From positions 33,055,217 to 33,119,216 of the forward strand of contig CP141139.1 in assembly GCA_035236585.1 (NCBI GenBank): DNA of 64,000 bases, read 5' to 3'. Each line of letters opens with the position of its first letter. Position 1 is the stretch's first letter. The notes beneath the pieces were generated by a model. It was not told the DNA's origin. It made no database searches and was given only the letters and a program-made list of their open reading frames with translations. Both the position numbers and the translations under genes were made by a program. This DNA is from Warburgia ugandensis (Eukaryota; Streptophyta; Magnoliopsida; Canellales; Canellaceae). Shown here one piece after another: positions 49,911 to 61,520 of this stretch.

Positions 49911-50339
49911 TCATGATAGTCTATATATTTTATCCACCTTAAAATTTTTGGTGAAGGTAACATTATGACACAGTAGACTAACATGAATGTAAATTGAGTG
50001 GAACCACTGATGATCTCCTATCTTCAAAATTTCATGGTAATCAATGTAATTCCTCCACCTTAAAAATTTGGGTGGTGGAATATCTATAACAATGTAAACT
50101 ACCGTGAATTGGAATTCTATTGGACCATATAGATGTGGATGGTTCTCCTTTTCCCTTACATTTTCCTGAAATTGAGGTATAAGCTGACTCTGCCCTTCCT
50201 TATAAGATTGTTCTTGTATTAATAGAGGAGGGGGTACAGTTTTGCTTACATCCTGATCATCTTCTAGTGTGTACCTTAAACTTGGTTGAGGTATGGACAG
50301 TGTATCAATGGACTCTTTTTCTTTATGTTCAATTGGCAC
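49911..50339 (-). CDS. Open frame downstream of protease, unknown
   Basis: 142 codons, no recognised domain. The second half holds two related stretches (PPPKFLRWRNYIDYHEILKI and FTKNFKVDKIYRLS) that reflect an imperfect direct repeat of about 125 bases (49880-49945 against 50010-50070). It may be the tail of the element's polyprotein. Part of a fossil element; nothing suggests independent function. Confidence 0.35.
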   Translation of the reverse strand: MPIEHKEKESIDTLSIPQPSLRYTLEDDQDVSKTVPPPLLIQEQSYKEGQSQLIPQFQENVREKENHPHLYGPIEFQFTVVYIVIDIPPPKFLRWRNYIDYHEILKIGDHQWFHSIYIHVSLLCHNVTFTKNFKVDKIYRLS

Positions 50340-50393
50340 ATGTAATACTTCAGGTGGGCCTAATTTATTATCTAATGGTTGTTCAAATAAAGT

Positions 50394-51353
50394 CTATAGG
50401 TCCCAATTAGGTACATAGTTTGTATTAGCATGCTTATTTGGAATTTCAGGATTTGTTAGGGGTTCTACTGATGATGGGAGGGGAGTGATCTCACTCAATG
50501 AAAGCTCCTTGAAATGAGGTTTCCATTTTTCTGTATCCATGATAGGAATAGAATCAAGGAGGGCATTAACTTCTTCTATTAATGCGTCCTCATTAAACTC
50601 ATTAAAATGGGCCAAACAAGCCTCCAATGGGTCCAACAAGGAAGATGATTGAAACTGATCTTGCACAACTGAATTGATCATGTTAACACAGTGCAAGTCA
50701 TCAGTAGTTTCACCAGGTTGCTTACAAATGTTGAAGATGTTGAGCTCTATTGTCATATTGCCAAAGGATAGTTTCATTACACCATTTCTACAATTGATTA
50801 AGGCATTGGACATAACCAAAAATGGTCGTCCCAGGATAACTGGTATTTCATTCTTCTCATTTACCACCGGTTGTATATCTAGAACTCGATAATCTACAGG
50901 GAAGCAAAATTGTTCTACCTGGACTAATACATCATCTATTACCCCTCTCGGTATTTTTACAAAACGATCAGCTAGCTGGAGCATAGTAGATGTAGGTTTC
51001 AATTCACCCAAACCTAACTGTTCGTATACCGAGTATGGTAATAGGTTTACACTAGACTCTAAATCAAGAAGAGCTTGGTTAATCTTGTAGTTTCCAATAA
51101 TGCAAGTAAGAGTGGGGCAACTAGGATCTTTGTACTTTGGTGGTGTATGGTGTTGAAGAATAGAACTAACCTGTCCAGTAAAAAATGCCTTCTTTTGGAC
51201 ATTTAGTTTTCTTTTTATGGTGCATAAGTCTTTTAAGAATTTGGCATATGATGGGATTTGTTTTATAGCATCTAAGATCGGTATGTTGATCTTGACTTGC
51301 TTAAAAATCTTTAAAATCTCATCATTAGAGGCAGACTTTGAGGCTTGATGCAA
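50394..51353 (-). CDS. Athila-like protease-containing open frame
   Basis: 319 codons. Residues about 80-190 follow the aspartic-protease region of Athila/Tat polyproteins: CIIGNYKINQALLDLESSVN (the active-site Asp with LGSS-like context), LLPYSVYEQLGLGELKPT, then ILGRPFL. In active relatives this processes the Gag-Pol protein within virus-like particles. The upstream part (KINIPILDAIKQIPSYAKFL) is the usual Gag-protease linker of the family. The expected RT does not follow. Confidence 0.8.
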   Translation of the reverse strand: MHQASKSASNDEILKIFKQVKINIPILDAIKQIPSYAKFLKDLCTIKRKLNVQKKAFFTGQVSSILQHHTPPKYKDPSCPTLTCIIGNYKINQALLDLESSVNLLPYSVYEQLGLGELKPTSTMLQLADRFVKIPRGVIDDVLVQVEQFCFPVDYRVLDIQPVVNEKNEIPVILGRPFLVMSNALINCRNGVMKLSFGNMTIELNIFNICKQPGETTDDLHCVNMINSVVQDQFQSSSLLDPLEACLAHFNEFNEDALIEEVNALLDSIPIMDTEKWKPHFKELSLSEITPLPSSVEPLTNPEIPNKHANTNYVPNWDL

Positions 51354-51510
51354 CCTTTGAGGAAATGGAGCAGGGAATGGACATGGTTCAATAGGTGTAG
51401 TGGGATTCTTTTTCTTTAGATTTTTCTTTAGGTTTTTCTACCTTTTCAATCTTTTGAGGCTCATCTTTCTCAATTATTTTACCACTCCTAAGAACAGTAA
51501 TAGCTTTAGT

Positions 51511-52503
51511 CTATTCTATGGCAGAGTTAGGTGTTTCATTAGATGCATTAATGCTAACTGCATGCACTCCCTTAGGATTTGCTTGTGGTTGAGCTGGGAA
51601 TTTTTTTCTCTCCATATTTTGCATCATTTGACTCATCATATTTTTTAGTTCATTCACATACTTTTCTAATTGAGAAATTTTCTTCTCCTGGTTTTGATTA
51701 ACTTGATTATCCTCTACATGCCTTTTGGGTGGGGGCAAGTAAAGTCCAGGAGAATGAGGTTGATGAGTTTGGTATGGGGGTGGAGCAAGTAGTCCTTGGT
51801 TTGGTTGTTGATGACTCTGGTATGGTCCTGCTTGTGAGACATTTTCTTTAGGTCCATTTCTCCAACTGAAATTTGGATGGTTTCTCCAGTTGGGATTATA
51901 TGTCTCTGAATATGGGGAGAAAGGTCTTTTATAATTATTCAGTGCATTAGCCTGATCATGAAGTACATCTTGAAAAGCAGGGATTGTAAGACATTCCTGA
52001 GTAAGATGTGATGTACTTTCACAAATGCTACACACTTGTTCATCATTAATTGAGGTTTTCTTCCCCATTTCTATGGCTTCTACTTTTCTAGTTAGGGTTG
52101 CTACTTTGGCATTGATTTCATCTTTTTTAGACGTGGCATACATGCCTCCCCTAGTAGATGTGGTAGTGGGCTTGGGTCTATCTGGACGTTCTACTCTTTC
52201 TAAGTCAGCCAAGGTTTGTGCACTTTCTGCTAGCCACTCTAAATACTCCTCCGCCTCATCTGGTTGTTTATTCAAAAAGTTACCATTGTACATCATCTCT
52301 ACAAACTGGCGCATGTCAGAATTAAGTCCTCCATAAAAGAAGCAGATAATACGCCATGGTTCATAGCCATGATGTGGGCAAGTAAGCAATAGATCTTTGA
52401 ACCTTTCCCAGCATTGGTAGAATGATTCTTTATCTTTTTGGGTAAAGTTCATTATCTTATGACAGAGTGTATTTGTCTTATGCGTAGGAAAAAACTTTTT
52501 CAA
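51511..52503 (-). CDS. Athila-like Gag open frame
   Basis: 330 codons. It starts in the conserved retrotransposon-gag region (DKESFYQCWERFKDLLLTCP, then FFYGGLNSDMRQFVEMM, then LNKQPDEAEEYLEWLAE). A zinc-knuckle-like CSICESTSHLTQEC follows at about residues 156-169. Then come a Pro/Gln-rich segment (YNPNWRNHPNFSWRNGP) and a C-terminal coiled-coil-like helix (KISQLEKYVNELKNMMSQMM). Gag would form the particle shell. The N-terminal part of Gag is in a separate open piece at 52660-53096. Confidence 0.8.
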   Translation of the reverse strand: MKKFFPTHKTNTLCHKIMNFTQKDKESFYQCWERFKDLLLTCPHHGYEPWRIICFFYGGLNSDMRQFVEMMYNGNFLNKQPDEAEEYLEWLAESAQTLADLERVERPDRPKPTTTSTRGGMYATSKKDEINAKVATLTRKVEAIEMGKKTSINDEQVCSICESTSHLTQECLTIPAFQDVLHDQANALNNYKRPFSPYSETYNPNWRNHPNFSWRNGPKENVSQAGPYQSHQQPNQGLLAPPPYQTHQPHSPGLYLPPPKRHVEDNQVNQNQEKKISQLEKYVNELKNMMSQMMQNMERKKFPAQPQANPKGVHAVSINASNETPNSAIE

Positions 52504-52659
52504 GAATTTTCAAGTCCTTATGGAACCTGGTGGCAATGCATTAAACCACATTTTTGCTTTTTCCTTTAAAGAGAAAGGAAATAGCTTAAGCCTGATAGTA
52601 TCTAGACCTATATTTTGGGTTCTTTGGATACTACATACCTCATCAAATTCTTTAAGAGG

Positions 52660-53096
52660 CTAATAAGGACTCTCACTATCTAGCCCATGAAATTTGGGAA
52701 GTAATTGGATTACTCCTATTTTTAATTCTAACGCACTAGCATTTTGAGGAAGAATGACACAAGAGGGTGTACTGGTGCGCATAGGTTGAAGGTAGTCTCT
52801 TAAGGTTCGTCCATAAAGATTCTGATAAATGTCATTTTCTCTATGGTCACTCTGTTGGTCCCATTCCCTATTTTCCTTCTCCAATTTATCTGTTGATGAT
52901 TGTTCCTCCTTGGTGGAGGTTGATATTCATCATCAATTAGAGGTGGTGGATCCTCATTCATGATGAGTGGACCTTGATCCCCTCTAACACTACCATGGGG
53001 TGAGTTACCCCTTGATCGTTGATCAGTCATTGTTGGTCTATCTTTTTGTTCGTACGAGACTAACCTACCGGTTTTGTCACGTATCCAAAAGGGCAT
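52660..53096 (-). CDS. Gag N-terminal region of the Athila-like element
   Basis: Overlapping open pieces whose translation fits the N-terminal Gag of Athila-like elements: a charged stretch with PPPLIDDEYQPPPRRNN and then RTLRDYLQP before the conserved core. Fossil part. Confidence 0.6.
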
Positions 53097-53099
53097 ACA

Positions 53100-54301
53100 A
53101 TGAAAGATCTTTTTGGTTTTGGTTTTGGTTTTGGTTTTTGATTTTTTTTTTTTTTTTTAAACTATCCTAAATGATGCAACCTAAATGCCTAGAATGATGC
53201 ACAATCAAGGACACAATCAAGGACATAATCAAGCAATCCCCTAAGGCTAGCAAGCATAGATATTTTGATTTTCTTGATTTTTTGTGGGGACAATGCTTTT
53301 AATTAGCCTAATTTAACGCTCCTCCTCTCTTTAGGAGTTGACTATTGCTCACCAGTTATGTTCTAACCAAAGTGGTTAATACAACCCTCGTGTAAGGAGG
53401 CATTTAGACCTCAACAAACGTCGACAGGAGGTGGGGGAAGAGCGAGGCTTTATTAGACAACCCCTAATGACCACAGTGATCAAAAGCCACTAGAGTGACA
53501 ATAAATTGTGTCCTATTAAGAGCGTCCTACGAGCATGTGGTGACCCTATAAGTCTCTTCTGATTGATTTTGAATTAATGTGAAAGGAAGGTTTGTGCGCT
53601 TGAGCTGATTATCCTAAGTGGGCCAAGGAATGGTGATGAAATCCACCCTTGATCTTGTGGGGTCGAGTGCCCTTACTAATTAATTTTCACATACTATGAC
53701 AATTCGATCAATATATAATTCACCTTAAAGCGTTAGATGTGTTCTAAAATGCAATTGAAAATAATAAACTAATGCAAAATCCTAAAATGCAACTATTATA
53801 ACAAATGCTTTCTATATGCAATTAACTACCAAACAATGCAAATTATTCTAAATGCAAACCCTAATCTAGAAATTAAATGAGTGAGAAGACTTACAGTGAG
53901 GTTTCTGATGAAGATCAAGTGTGGGCCACCTTATCCCACACTTGCCCTGTATTATTACAATCCTTTAAGATTGAAATTGAAAATGCAAATTACATAGGGG
54001 CCTCACTACAAGATTCACTCAAAAGTAAAAAATTCCTAATCTAGGAAAGCAAAAAATATATATCTAAGTGATGATGCTCCACTGCAATTTCTTGAAAAAA
54101 ATAAATAATAATTAGTACCAAATTTAAGAAATAAAGTGGTTATGCACTAAAAAAATTTAAAGATACACCTAAGAATGCCTAAAATGCAATTCCTAATTTT
54201 TTAACTTTTTTGGATTTTTTGGATTTTTTCTGATTTTTTTATTTTTTAATTAAATTTTATAAAAACTCCATTGCAAGTCCCTAGCAACGGTGCCAAAAAC
54301 T
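53100..54301 (-). other. Leader of the Athila-like element
   Basis: About 1.2 kb between the 5' LTR and gag, with no open frame of note. A T-rich run at 53110-53160 and the primer site at 54283-54294 are the only marks. Confidence 0.6.
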
Positions 54302-55159
54302 TGTTGATTGTTTAACCACAAGTGCACGGACTATTGTAGTGTAGCTTATGTAAGTACGAGTCGATCCCACGGAGACTTGATTTAAAATAATAGAGTTTTC
54401 AATAAAATTTAATTAATAAAAGAACCAAAACAAAGAATATACCAAAATTAAACCATCAATAAAATAAAATCTAAATTTATTCAACTATTGCAATTTACAC
54501 AATTGTTTAATCCAAAAACACATAAAATGCAACGAAATAAGCTGTCCTAAATAAGCCTGTCCTTGAATAGTCAGAATGATGATAATGTAAAACCAGAATA
54601 GCACAAGGACACAGGAGTAAATAAACTAGGGATCCAGACGGTATTAAACTGAGGACATGGATGGTATTAAACGGAAAGGACAGAGGTGGAATTTCTGAGA
54701 TCTGCTAGGGGCAGATTTGTAATTCTTCAGGGGTTCTGGTTTTTAACGAAAGACCAGGTGAAAACATGGGGAAGAAGAGGAGAAAAGAAAGGGGAAGAAG
54801 GGAGAAGGGAAGAGGAAGGAGAGAAAGGAAAGGAGAAGAGAAGAAAGTAAGGGGGAGAAGATGAGAGAAAGCCCACCCAGGACCGTCCGACGAAGTTCTC
54901 GGCAGTGGAGCGCTGAAGGAGTGCTCGCCGGTGAAGGAGATGAGGAGCAGAACGTTGCTGGTAGAGCAGATGGGGAAGAAGAAGAAGATTGGGAGCAAAA
55001 AGGAAGAAAGGAGGAAATCCGATCCGGGCCCCTTCCCTAGAGTTGTCCGATGACAACGCCGGAGAGGATTAGAGCAGAAGGGTTTTCCAGCTGGGCTTGG
55101 TGGGTGTGGAACAGAGAGACAAGAAGAGGGATTGACTGTAGGGGATAGTGATATGTAAA

Positions 55160-55286
<127 letters not shown>

Positions 55287-55505
55287 GAGTGCGGTGCTGG
55301 ACTGTGTTGCCTGTGGAGATGAGGGTCACACGGAGGGCTGGCTCTTGGGCATTGATCACCGGCCTGTGTTTGTCTGATCTGGAGAGATGAAGTAAAGTAG
55401 GGATGGTGGGCAGTGCTTGGTGATGAGATCGAGATGGGAAGGAGTGAGAAAGAGAACCAAATTGAGAGTGTGAGAGAAAGATGTAGAGGGAGCAATGAGG
55501 TGGGG

Positions 55506-55646
<141 letters not shown>

Positions 55647-56284
55647 GAGAAGAAGAAAGATAAGGAGGAGGAGAAATAAGAGAGAAGTGGGAGAGTGGAG
55701 GAAAAAGAAGTGGGAAGAGTGAGCCAGCCAGCCCCAGGAAGGAGAAGAGGAAAAAAAACGTCCCCTTTGGATGGAAGAAGGTGCTCAAAAGAGAGAGAAA
55801 TAAAGATATGTGTTGGAGAGAGGGATAAGAGAGAAAGAGAGAAAAGAGAGGAGAGAGATAAGAGAAAAAGAGATAAAAGATAGTGGGATAGGGATAGGTG
55901 GGGTCTACTAGTTTCTTGGTCTTGCCAGAACTCTAAAAGTCATCAAATTTGTTCTGTCTTAGGTCTCTTCAAATTCTATCTAATTTCCATGAAACTTCAT
56001 CCTCTTCATCTGATGTCCATGATTCGATCTGGAGCGTTCACGCCTGAGTCGATTAATCGGCAATACACAGGACCCAATTAGAATCATCTGAACCGTTCAG
56101 TATTCCTCTGATTAGCTTTAATGATCATCTGACCACTAAATCTTTCAATTCAATTGTTGATGGCCAATTAATGCTAAAATGAAACATTTCATGTAAAATC
56201 TTAAAATTGATGGCCTAGATGTTCTAATTGAACACTAAATTAGGGGTATTTTAATCAAAATTGAACACTTAACAATTAGAGTTA

Positions 56285-57571
56285 CTGTTTTTAAATTCAT
56301 TTTCTTTAAACAAGTTTAAAAGTCGCTTTAAAGTCATTCTTTTTAAAAATGATGTTAAAAACTAATATTTATATATTTTACTTTAGTACTTTACAATATA
56401 TTCCATAAATATACAATGAAACTGATTTTTTATGCTAATCAGTGTTAATTCATGCATTCTTTGCTTACACATATATAAACAAACACAAGAATAATAAAAT
56501 AAAAGTACTTTTTGGAATAACTTATTTATCATCATTTTATTACATATATCAAATGTTACACATTATTAGATCTAATTAATACAAAATCATGATCAAAGAG
56601 CTAATCTGAAATAATTTCATCAAAATCTAACCTCCTAGTGTTCAACTCATACCACTCTAGGGGGAGAGAGAAGGCAAAGCTTTAACTCCAACTCCCTCAA
56701 CCAACTTGATAGTACCATTTCTTTTCATCAAACACTAATTTTAGATGAGAACTACAAATTATAATGTTTTCCCTTCCTCCAATAGTGAGAGTTAGAGAGA
56801 AAAGTAGTTGTTGTTTGCAATAAAATCATATGTTTTTTGAAGTGATAAAACCCACTTGATCTACAAAATGCAAATAGAGAGAGATGGGAATAAGAAAGTC
56901 ATGCATGATAAAAAAGAGGTTTTGGTACACTTATAGTGTTTTTCATGCTACAAATAATCAAAATATTTAATATGGAAAGCAAGAAGGGAAACATGACAAA
57001 ATGAGACACAAGGATATGAGGAGGAGGCCCTCATGCCACCCACAAGATGAAGAATATGAACAGGGGATACAATAAAAATTAGATGATTCGACCTTTTATA
57101 GATGAAGGACCTCTAAAGTCGTTTTCGAAAAATGACTTTAAAAGACTAAACTTTTAAAGTTGTTTCTTGCAAATGAATTTAACAGTTGCTACTTTTAAAG
57201 TCATTTAATATAAATGATTTTAAAAGGTTGAACTTTTAAAGTCATTACGACTTGAAAACTCCACTCTTTTGAAGTTGCTTTCAGTCAAATGACTAAAAAG
57301 TTGCAACTTTTGAAGTCTTTTATAGAAAACGACTTTAAAAGTTGTCTTTTATAGTCGTTTAGGAAAAATGACTTTAAAACTCCATTTTTTTGAAGTTGTT
57401 TTCAATCAAACAACTTTAAAAGTCCTTTCCTGCAAAAAAAAATGCTCTTTGCACCATACTAAAGAAGTCATTGTTCTATTAAATAATTTCTTAAGTGTGA
57501 TTTTTAAAGTTATTTTTTTAAACTACTTGCAAAATATTTATGAAGTCAGTAGTCGAAATAACTTCTTTATG
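56285..57571. repeat. CACTA right subterminal region
   Basis: GACTTTAAAAGT-type words are dense at 57105-57445, with further copies at 56310-56360. The intervening 0.7 kb (56365-57100) is AT-rich with no recognised gene. Confidence 0.75.
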
Positions 57572-57601
57572 CCGACTTTAAAAACCTCATATGTAGTAAT
57601 G
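57572..57601 (-). repeat. CACTA right terminal inverted repeat
   Basis: Reverse complement begins CATTACTACATATGAGG; differs from the left terminal repeat at 4 of 30 positions. Confidence 0.9.
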
Positions 57602-57604
57602 CCT

Positions 57605-58822
57605 ACTCTATTAAGCACTAGGACTAATAGGTGGCACAGAGGAAGAAGCACTAGCCCTAAATGGCCTGTGCAACGACTACGGCTCAATGTATTTCGAGTG
57701 TCCTTGAACCAATACGCATATTTTGGCAAGAAATGAAATTCTGTTAGTAGTGGATCAAGGTAAGTTTTCTTTCTCCCTTTGATGCACAACAATAGAATGG
57801 CTATACTGATGAAGTACACTCCTGAAATATGTCCAATTAAAATTGTAATTGTATGTTAATAGCTCATGTAAATCAAAGTAGATAAGGATGTTCATTTGAG
57901 ATTTTGACTGTTTGATACAAACTGAACCGATGACAGACAGTAAGATTCATTAGATCCAATCACCATACATACAGGCATATACAATTGGCTTGGAGAAGAT
58001 GAGCAGTTGCAAAAGGTATTCCGTGTTTAAAATGCCTTCGTCACACTCTCACCCCTCACATTTTAGGGAAGATGAGAAAAGGCAGCAAATTTCCATCAAA
58101 CTTAACTACATAAGATGGCACGTCTGTAGTTAACGTAAACCAATTCAATTAATTTATTCTGAGCCTATGTGTGATGCTGAGATATAACTCATAATCGGTT
58201 ATTTGGCTGTTTATCAAACGAGCAACAAGTTTTGATCAAGGATCAGGATCGTCCATTCTTGGTTCGTCCAAACTTTTGCCTACATCTAATGGATCCACCC
58301 GACAAAAGATCTCAATCGGCCCACATAAACCCCTCTCTTTTTCCGTTGTTAGCTATTAATGTACATCTGGCCAAAAAGCAGGAAATTTTAAAATCCTAAT
58401 TTGTAAAGGGTTCAATATATCGGTTCCTGCATCTAGTTGCCCCACTAGATGTTGGTAAGCCCATGCATGTGCTACATGTAGTCGTGGTCGGTGAAGCCCA
58501 CTCTGTTATTGCTTTTATAACGTCAGAGAAATTTGTGAACCAGTATTTGATACTTCTTGAGGATGGACCCATAACGAAATGGCTCATAGGGCGATCCAGA
58601 AACGGAAAAGGCGTCTCCACATGAAGTAAGTATTATAAAAAAAAAAGGAAAATGCTATGCTTGTAAGGCTCCTTCGTTTTCTGGTAACCTCTTCTGCCAC
58701 ATGGATGAGATCTGCTTCTTTGATATGATCATTACCATGTGGAGCAAACTGCCGTTGAGCCAATTGAATTGTTTTTGGTTTCCAAACATCTATTCAATTA
58801 AACTAATTTTGATGCAATCTAA
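57605..58822. other. Unassigned flank right of the CACTA element
   Basis: Less AT-rich than its surroundings. A 74-codon minus-strand frame at 58396-58620 starts METPFPFLDRP but has no domain I recognise. No exon-intron structure can be supported. Confidence 0.4.
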
Positions 58823-59239
58823 TTAAATTAATTCAGATTTCAACCTGTAAAAACAAGCACAATAAAATGGTTGCATTTTATCAAATGTGGCCCAGAATAT
58901 GCATGTGGCGAGCTCGTACTTTTCATCCAAGAGAAGAACAACGGATGAGTCACCTTCAGTGGTGCCAAGTTTGTCAATTTCCATAAATTGTGGCCCTGCA
59001 GAAGAGATTTTAAATCTGGTCCTTTTGAGTCTGTTATACAATTGAACCTGCATAGTCGAAGATGATTTCACCTTGTAAACATCCGAGTACGGCTGCAATC
59101 CCAGCTGGTCCGAGGTTGCCGAAGCTAGCCTTATGAAAATTAATTTTAAAACAGTGTGGCAGAGGCGGGGTCCATCTGGGAAAAGCTTTTCCTTTTGCCT
59201 CTTACTAGCCGCAGTCTCTGTCCATTTCCTCAAAATTTC

Positions 59240-59693
59240 GTTGCCAGAAATACCTTTAAATTTTGTTGTGATCGAAGCCCATCATGCAACCCAAGTGAAT
59301 ATGTTCGCTGGATAGTCTACTGTTATTGAAGCATAGACTGTTCCTTTCGAACCATAAAACTGTAGGTCCCAAAGAATTTTACGTCTCCTGGTCCATTTTG
59401 GGGTTTGCCAATGGATCATGAGTTGATCAATTGATCTCGGTAACACCCAAAGGATATTAAATTGACACAAAATGGAGCCCCATACCTGCTAGGCTATAGG
59501 CCTTCAAGGAATACACGGTTCCTGTTTTGTGCTTCCTCTCGATAGAAAATTGCTGAAGGAAGGTGAGTAGCTTGTCTCTTGCAACCAACCATGCATGGAA
59601 TGCGACTTGGGGTGGGAGATAAGATTCCATAGAAATTTGCATATGACTAGTGATCCGAGGAGGACTAAAGCTGGGACTATGTGGATTTCTCAC
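59240..59693 (-). pseudogene. L1 zf-RVT region and C-terminus
   Basis: ESYLPPQVAFHAWLVARDKL at 59457-59693 is the start of the zf-RVT domain (VPPKV.FF.W.A...). LPRSIDQLMIHWQTPKWTRR at 59282-59470 is the following C-terminal block. Separate frames show degradation. Confidence 0.7.
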
Positions 59694-59723
59694 AGAAGGT
59701 TTTTTTTGGACATCTCTTCTAGA

Positions 59724-59905
59724 GAAGGGGACCCTTGGTACAACGGAGAGTTGTCATCGTGTGACCTTGAGGTCATGGGTTCAAGGTGTGGAGGTACCCT
59801 CTTCCAAGATGCAAGGTAAGGTTGCATACCATTGACCCTTGTAGTCTGCCCTTCCCCGGACCCTGCATAAGCGGGAGCTTCGTACACCAGGGCTGCCTTT
59901 TTTTT
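59724..59905 (+). mobile_element. Au-type SINE (copy 1), nearly full length
   Basis: A tRNA-derived head with box A-like TGGTACAACGG and box B GGTTCAAGG (59778-59786), then the Au-SINE body (CAAGGTAAGGTTGCATACC, CCCTTCCCCGGACCC, GCGGGAGCTTCGTACACC) and a T-run end. Flanks TCTTCTAGA (59715-59723) and TCTTCCAGA (59906-59914) agree at 8 of 9, a likely target duplication. It lies inside the L1 relic. Confidence 0.88.
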
Positions 59906-60284
59906 TCTTCCAGACCATTCTATCTTGCTTCCTCTGATTAATGGTGATTGTCTCGAGCCTTTCAATGAGTTCCATGTTTTGCATCTGTTCCAGCCATCTT
60001 AGAGGCCTACGGTATGGGATTGGCTTAGGCAAAGATACAGTCACATGTCTTGCTGTTATGACTAAGAGCAGCTCTAAACAGTCGTGTGAATTATAGCATG
60101 ATGGGCTGATTGTTCAACCATAAGTCCGACCAGAAGGATACTGTCTCCTTTGCCAATATAAAATCGAATATATTGTCTTTGAAAATGTCTATATGTTTAT
60201 TGATGTCTCTCCATATGTGGGAACTTCTTTTGCATTCTTCATTCTCGACCCACTAGATGTGATCAGGCTTGTATCTAGTATCTA

Positions 60285-60548
60285 TCATTCAAAGCAGCTT
60301 GTTGTCTTGTAGTATCTTCGTAGCCACTTACATAGAAGAGCTCGATTTATTTCTTTGAGACTTCTAATTTCGAGACCCCCTTCAATTTTCAGCTTGCAAA
60401 CTTCATTCCATGTTACAAGGTGAATCCTTTTTCCCTTTTTTTTCCACCTCGACTTTCCAAAGAAAGTCCCTTTGAATTTGTTCCATTCTTCTAATAACTT
60501 GTGCCGGACATTGAAATAGAGACATCCATTAAATTGGCATGTTGGCAA
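60285..60548 (-). pseudogene. L1 segment after RT
   Basis: 87-codon frame with KIEGGLEIRSLKEINRALLC and KWLRRYYK, the conserved block after the RT domain (GGLGIR.L...N.ALL.KW). The upstream part HLVTWNEVCK fits W..VC..K of the family. Confidence 0.8.
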
Positions 60549-60621
60549 GAAATGTCACGATTAAAGTAATCCTTTCACCCTTGAATAGAATCACCATTTT
60601 CCTATTATTGCAGCCTTTGGA

Positions 60622-60897
60622 TCACTGGTTTCCAATGACTTGAATTTGGGGTTCCAATGTGAGCGGCATCCTTAGATAGTTGTAAGGAAGGGATGCGAGT
60701 TTGCGTCCGAGATCACTAGCTAATGCATCTTGCACCTCTTTTGTGATGTTTACACCAAAAGTTTCTGATTTTTCAAGATTTATTTTTTGTTTAGTAATTA
60801 ACTCATATGCCTTGAGAAATGCTTTCATTTTTCTTTTGGTGTTCTCCTTATATTTTTCTATTAAGAGAGTGCATTGTCTGCGTATTGCAAGGGACAT
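60622..60897 (-). pseudogene. L1 reverse transcriptase, C-terminal part
   Basis: 91-codon frame with MKAFLKAYELITKQKINLEK, SETFGVNI and LASLPYNYLRMPLTL. These match the thumb-side block (L..F...SGLKIN..KSE, then LP..YLG.PL). The catalytic F.DD box should lie just upstream but is not readable, as SINE copy 2 and SINE copy 3 sit there. Confidence 0.8.
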
Positions 60898-60909
60898 ATA
60901 ATAAGATTA

Positions 60910-61095
60910 AAAAGGGCAGTCCCAGTGAATCAAGCTCCCTCCTATGTGGGGTCTGGGGAAGGGGCGGACCACAACGGCCTAAAGTACACAGCATTAGCTT
61001 GCATTTTGGGAGAGGCTGTTTCTACGCCTTGAACCCGTGATCTCAAGGTCATATGACGACAACTTTTACCATTGCGCCAAGGCTCTCCTTCGGAG
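60910..61095 (-). mobile_element. Au-type SINE (copy 2), full length
   Basis: Minus orientation, about 186 bases. Box B GGGTTCAAGG (as CCTTGAACCC at 61027-61036), then the Au body and a short T-run end (60910-60915 region). A perfect 14-bp target duplication ATATAATAAGATTA lies at 60896-60909 and 61096-61109. It interrupts the L1 RT. Confidence 0.92.
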
Positions 61096-61137
61096 ATATA
61101 ATAAGATTAGAATTAGGAATTTCCAACCTGCAATAGA

Positions 61138-61258
61138 GACCATGAGAGTGGAAATAGCCTCTTGCAAAATGTAAGGTAAGGCTGAGTGCTATTGACCCTT
61201 ATGGTTCGCCCCTTGGACCATGCATTCGCAGGAGCTTCGTGTACCAGGAATTCCTTTT
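61138..61258 (+). mobile_element. Au-type SINE (copy 3), 5'-truncated
   Basis: Starts inside the body (GGAAATAGCCTCTTGCAAAA) and runs to CAGGAGCTTCGTGTACCAGG and a short T end. The tRNA-like head is missing, and no target repeat could be confirmed. Confidence 0.8.
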
Positions 61259-61520
61259 GATAGAAACCACGAGCTCGAGCACTCATCATCAACCAGTTGA
61301 AGATTTCCTCGACGACTATGAAGAGATACAGCGACATGGGATCTCCTTTGGCACTCCTCTCGAGCTGCAGAAGATACCTTTCGGAACTTCGTTAACAGGG
61401 ACTGAGAAACACTCTTCATTTTTGGCCAAAGTCACCTTATTGAGTACCAAAGTCAATAATTTTCCGCTCGAGTCTATTGAATGCTTTCTCCATATCAACC
61501 TTTTAAATGAAACCGTGAAT
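61259..61520 (-). pseudogene. L1 reverse transcriptase, palm start
   Basis: Minus-strand reading KVDMEKAFNRL (about 61467-61500), then KGDPMSLYLFIVVEEIFNWL (61277-61340), which correspond to the K.D.EKAYD and QGDPLSPYLF blocks of RT. Frame changes between them show it is dead. Confidence 0.75.

Noticed and set aside
58823-59233. 136-codon minus-strand frame starting MRKWTETAAS, considered as a host exon
   Set aside because: Its start continues the L1 C-terminal tail (WAS..KFKGISGNEILRKWTE-like), so it is better read as L1 end plus 3' untranslated sequence; host origin is not supported.
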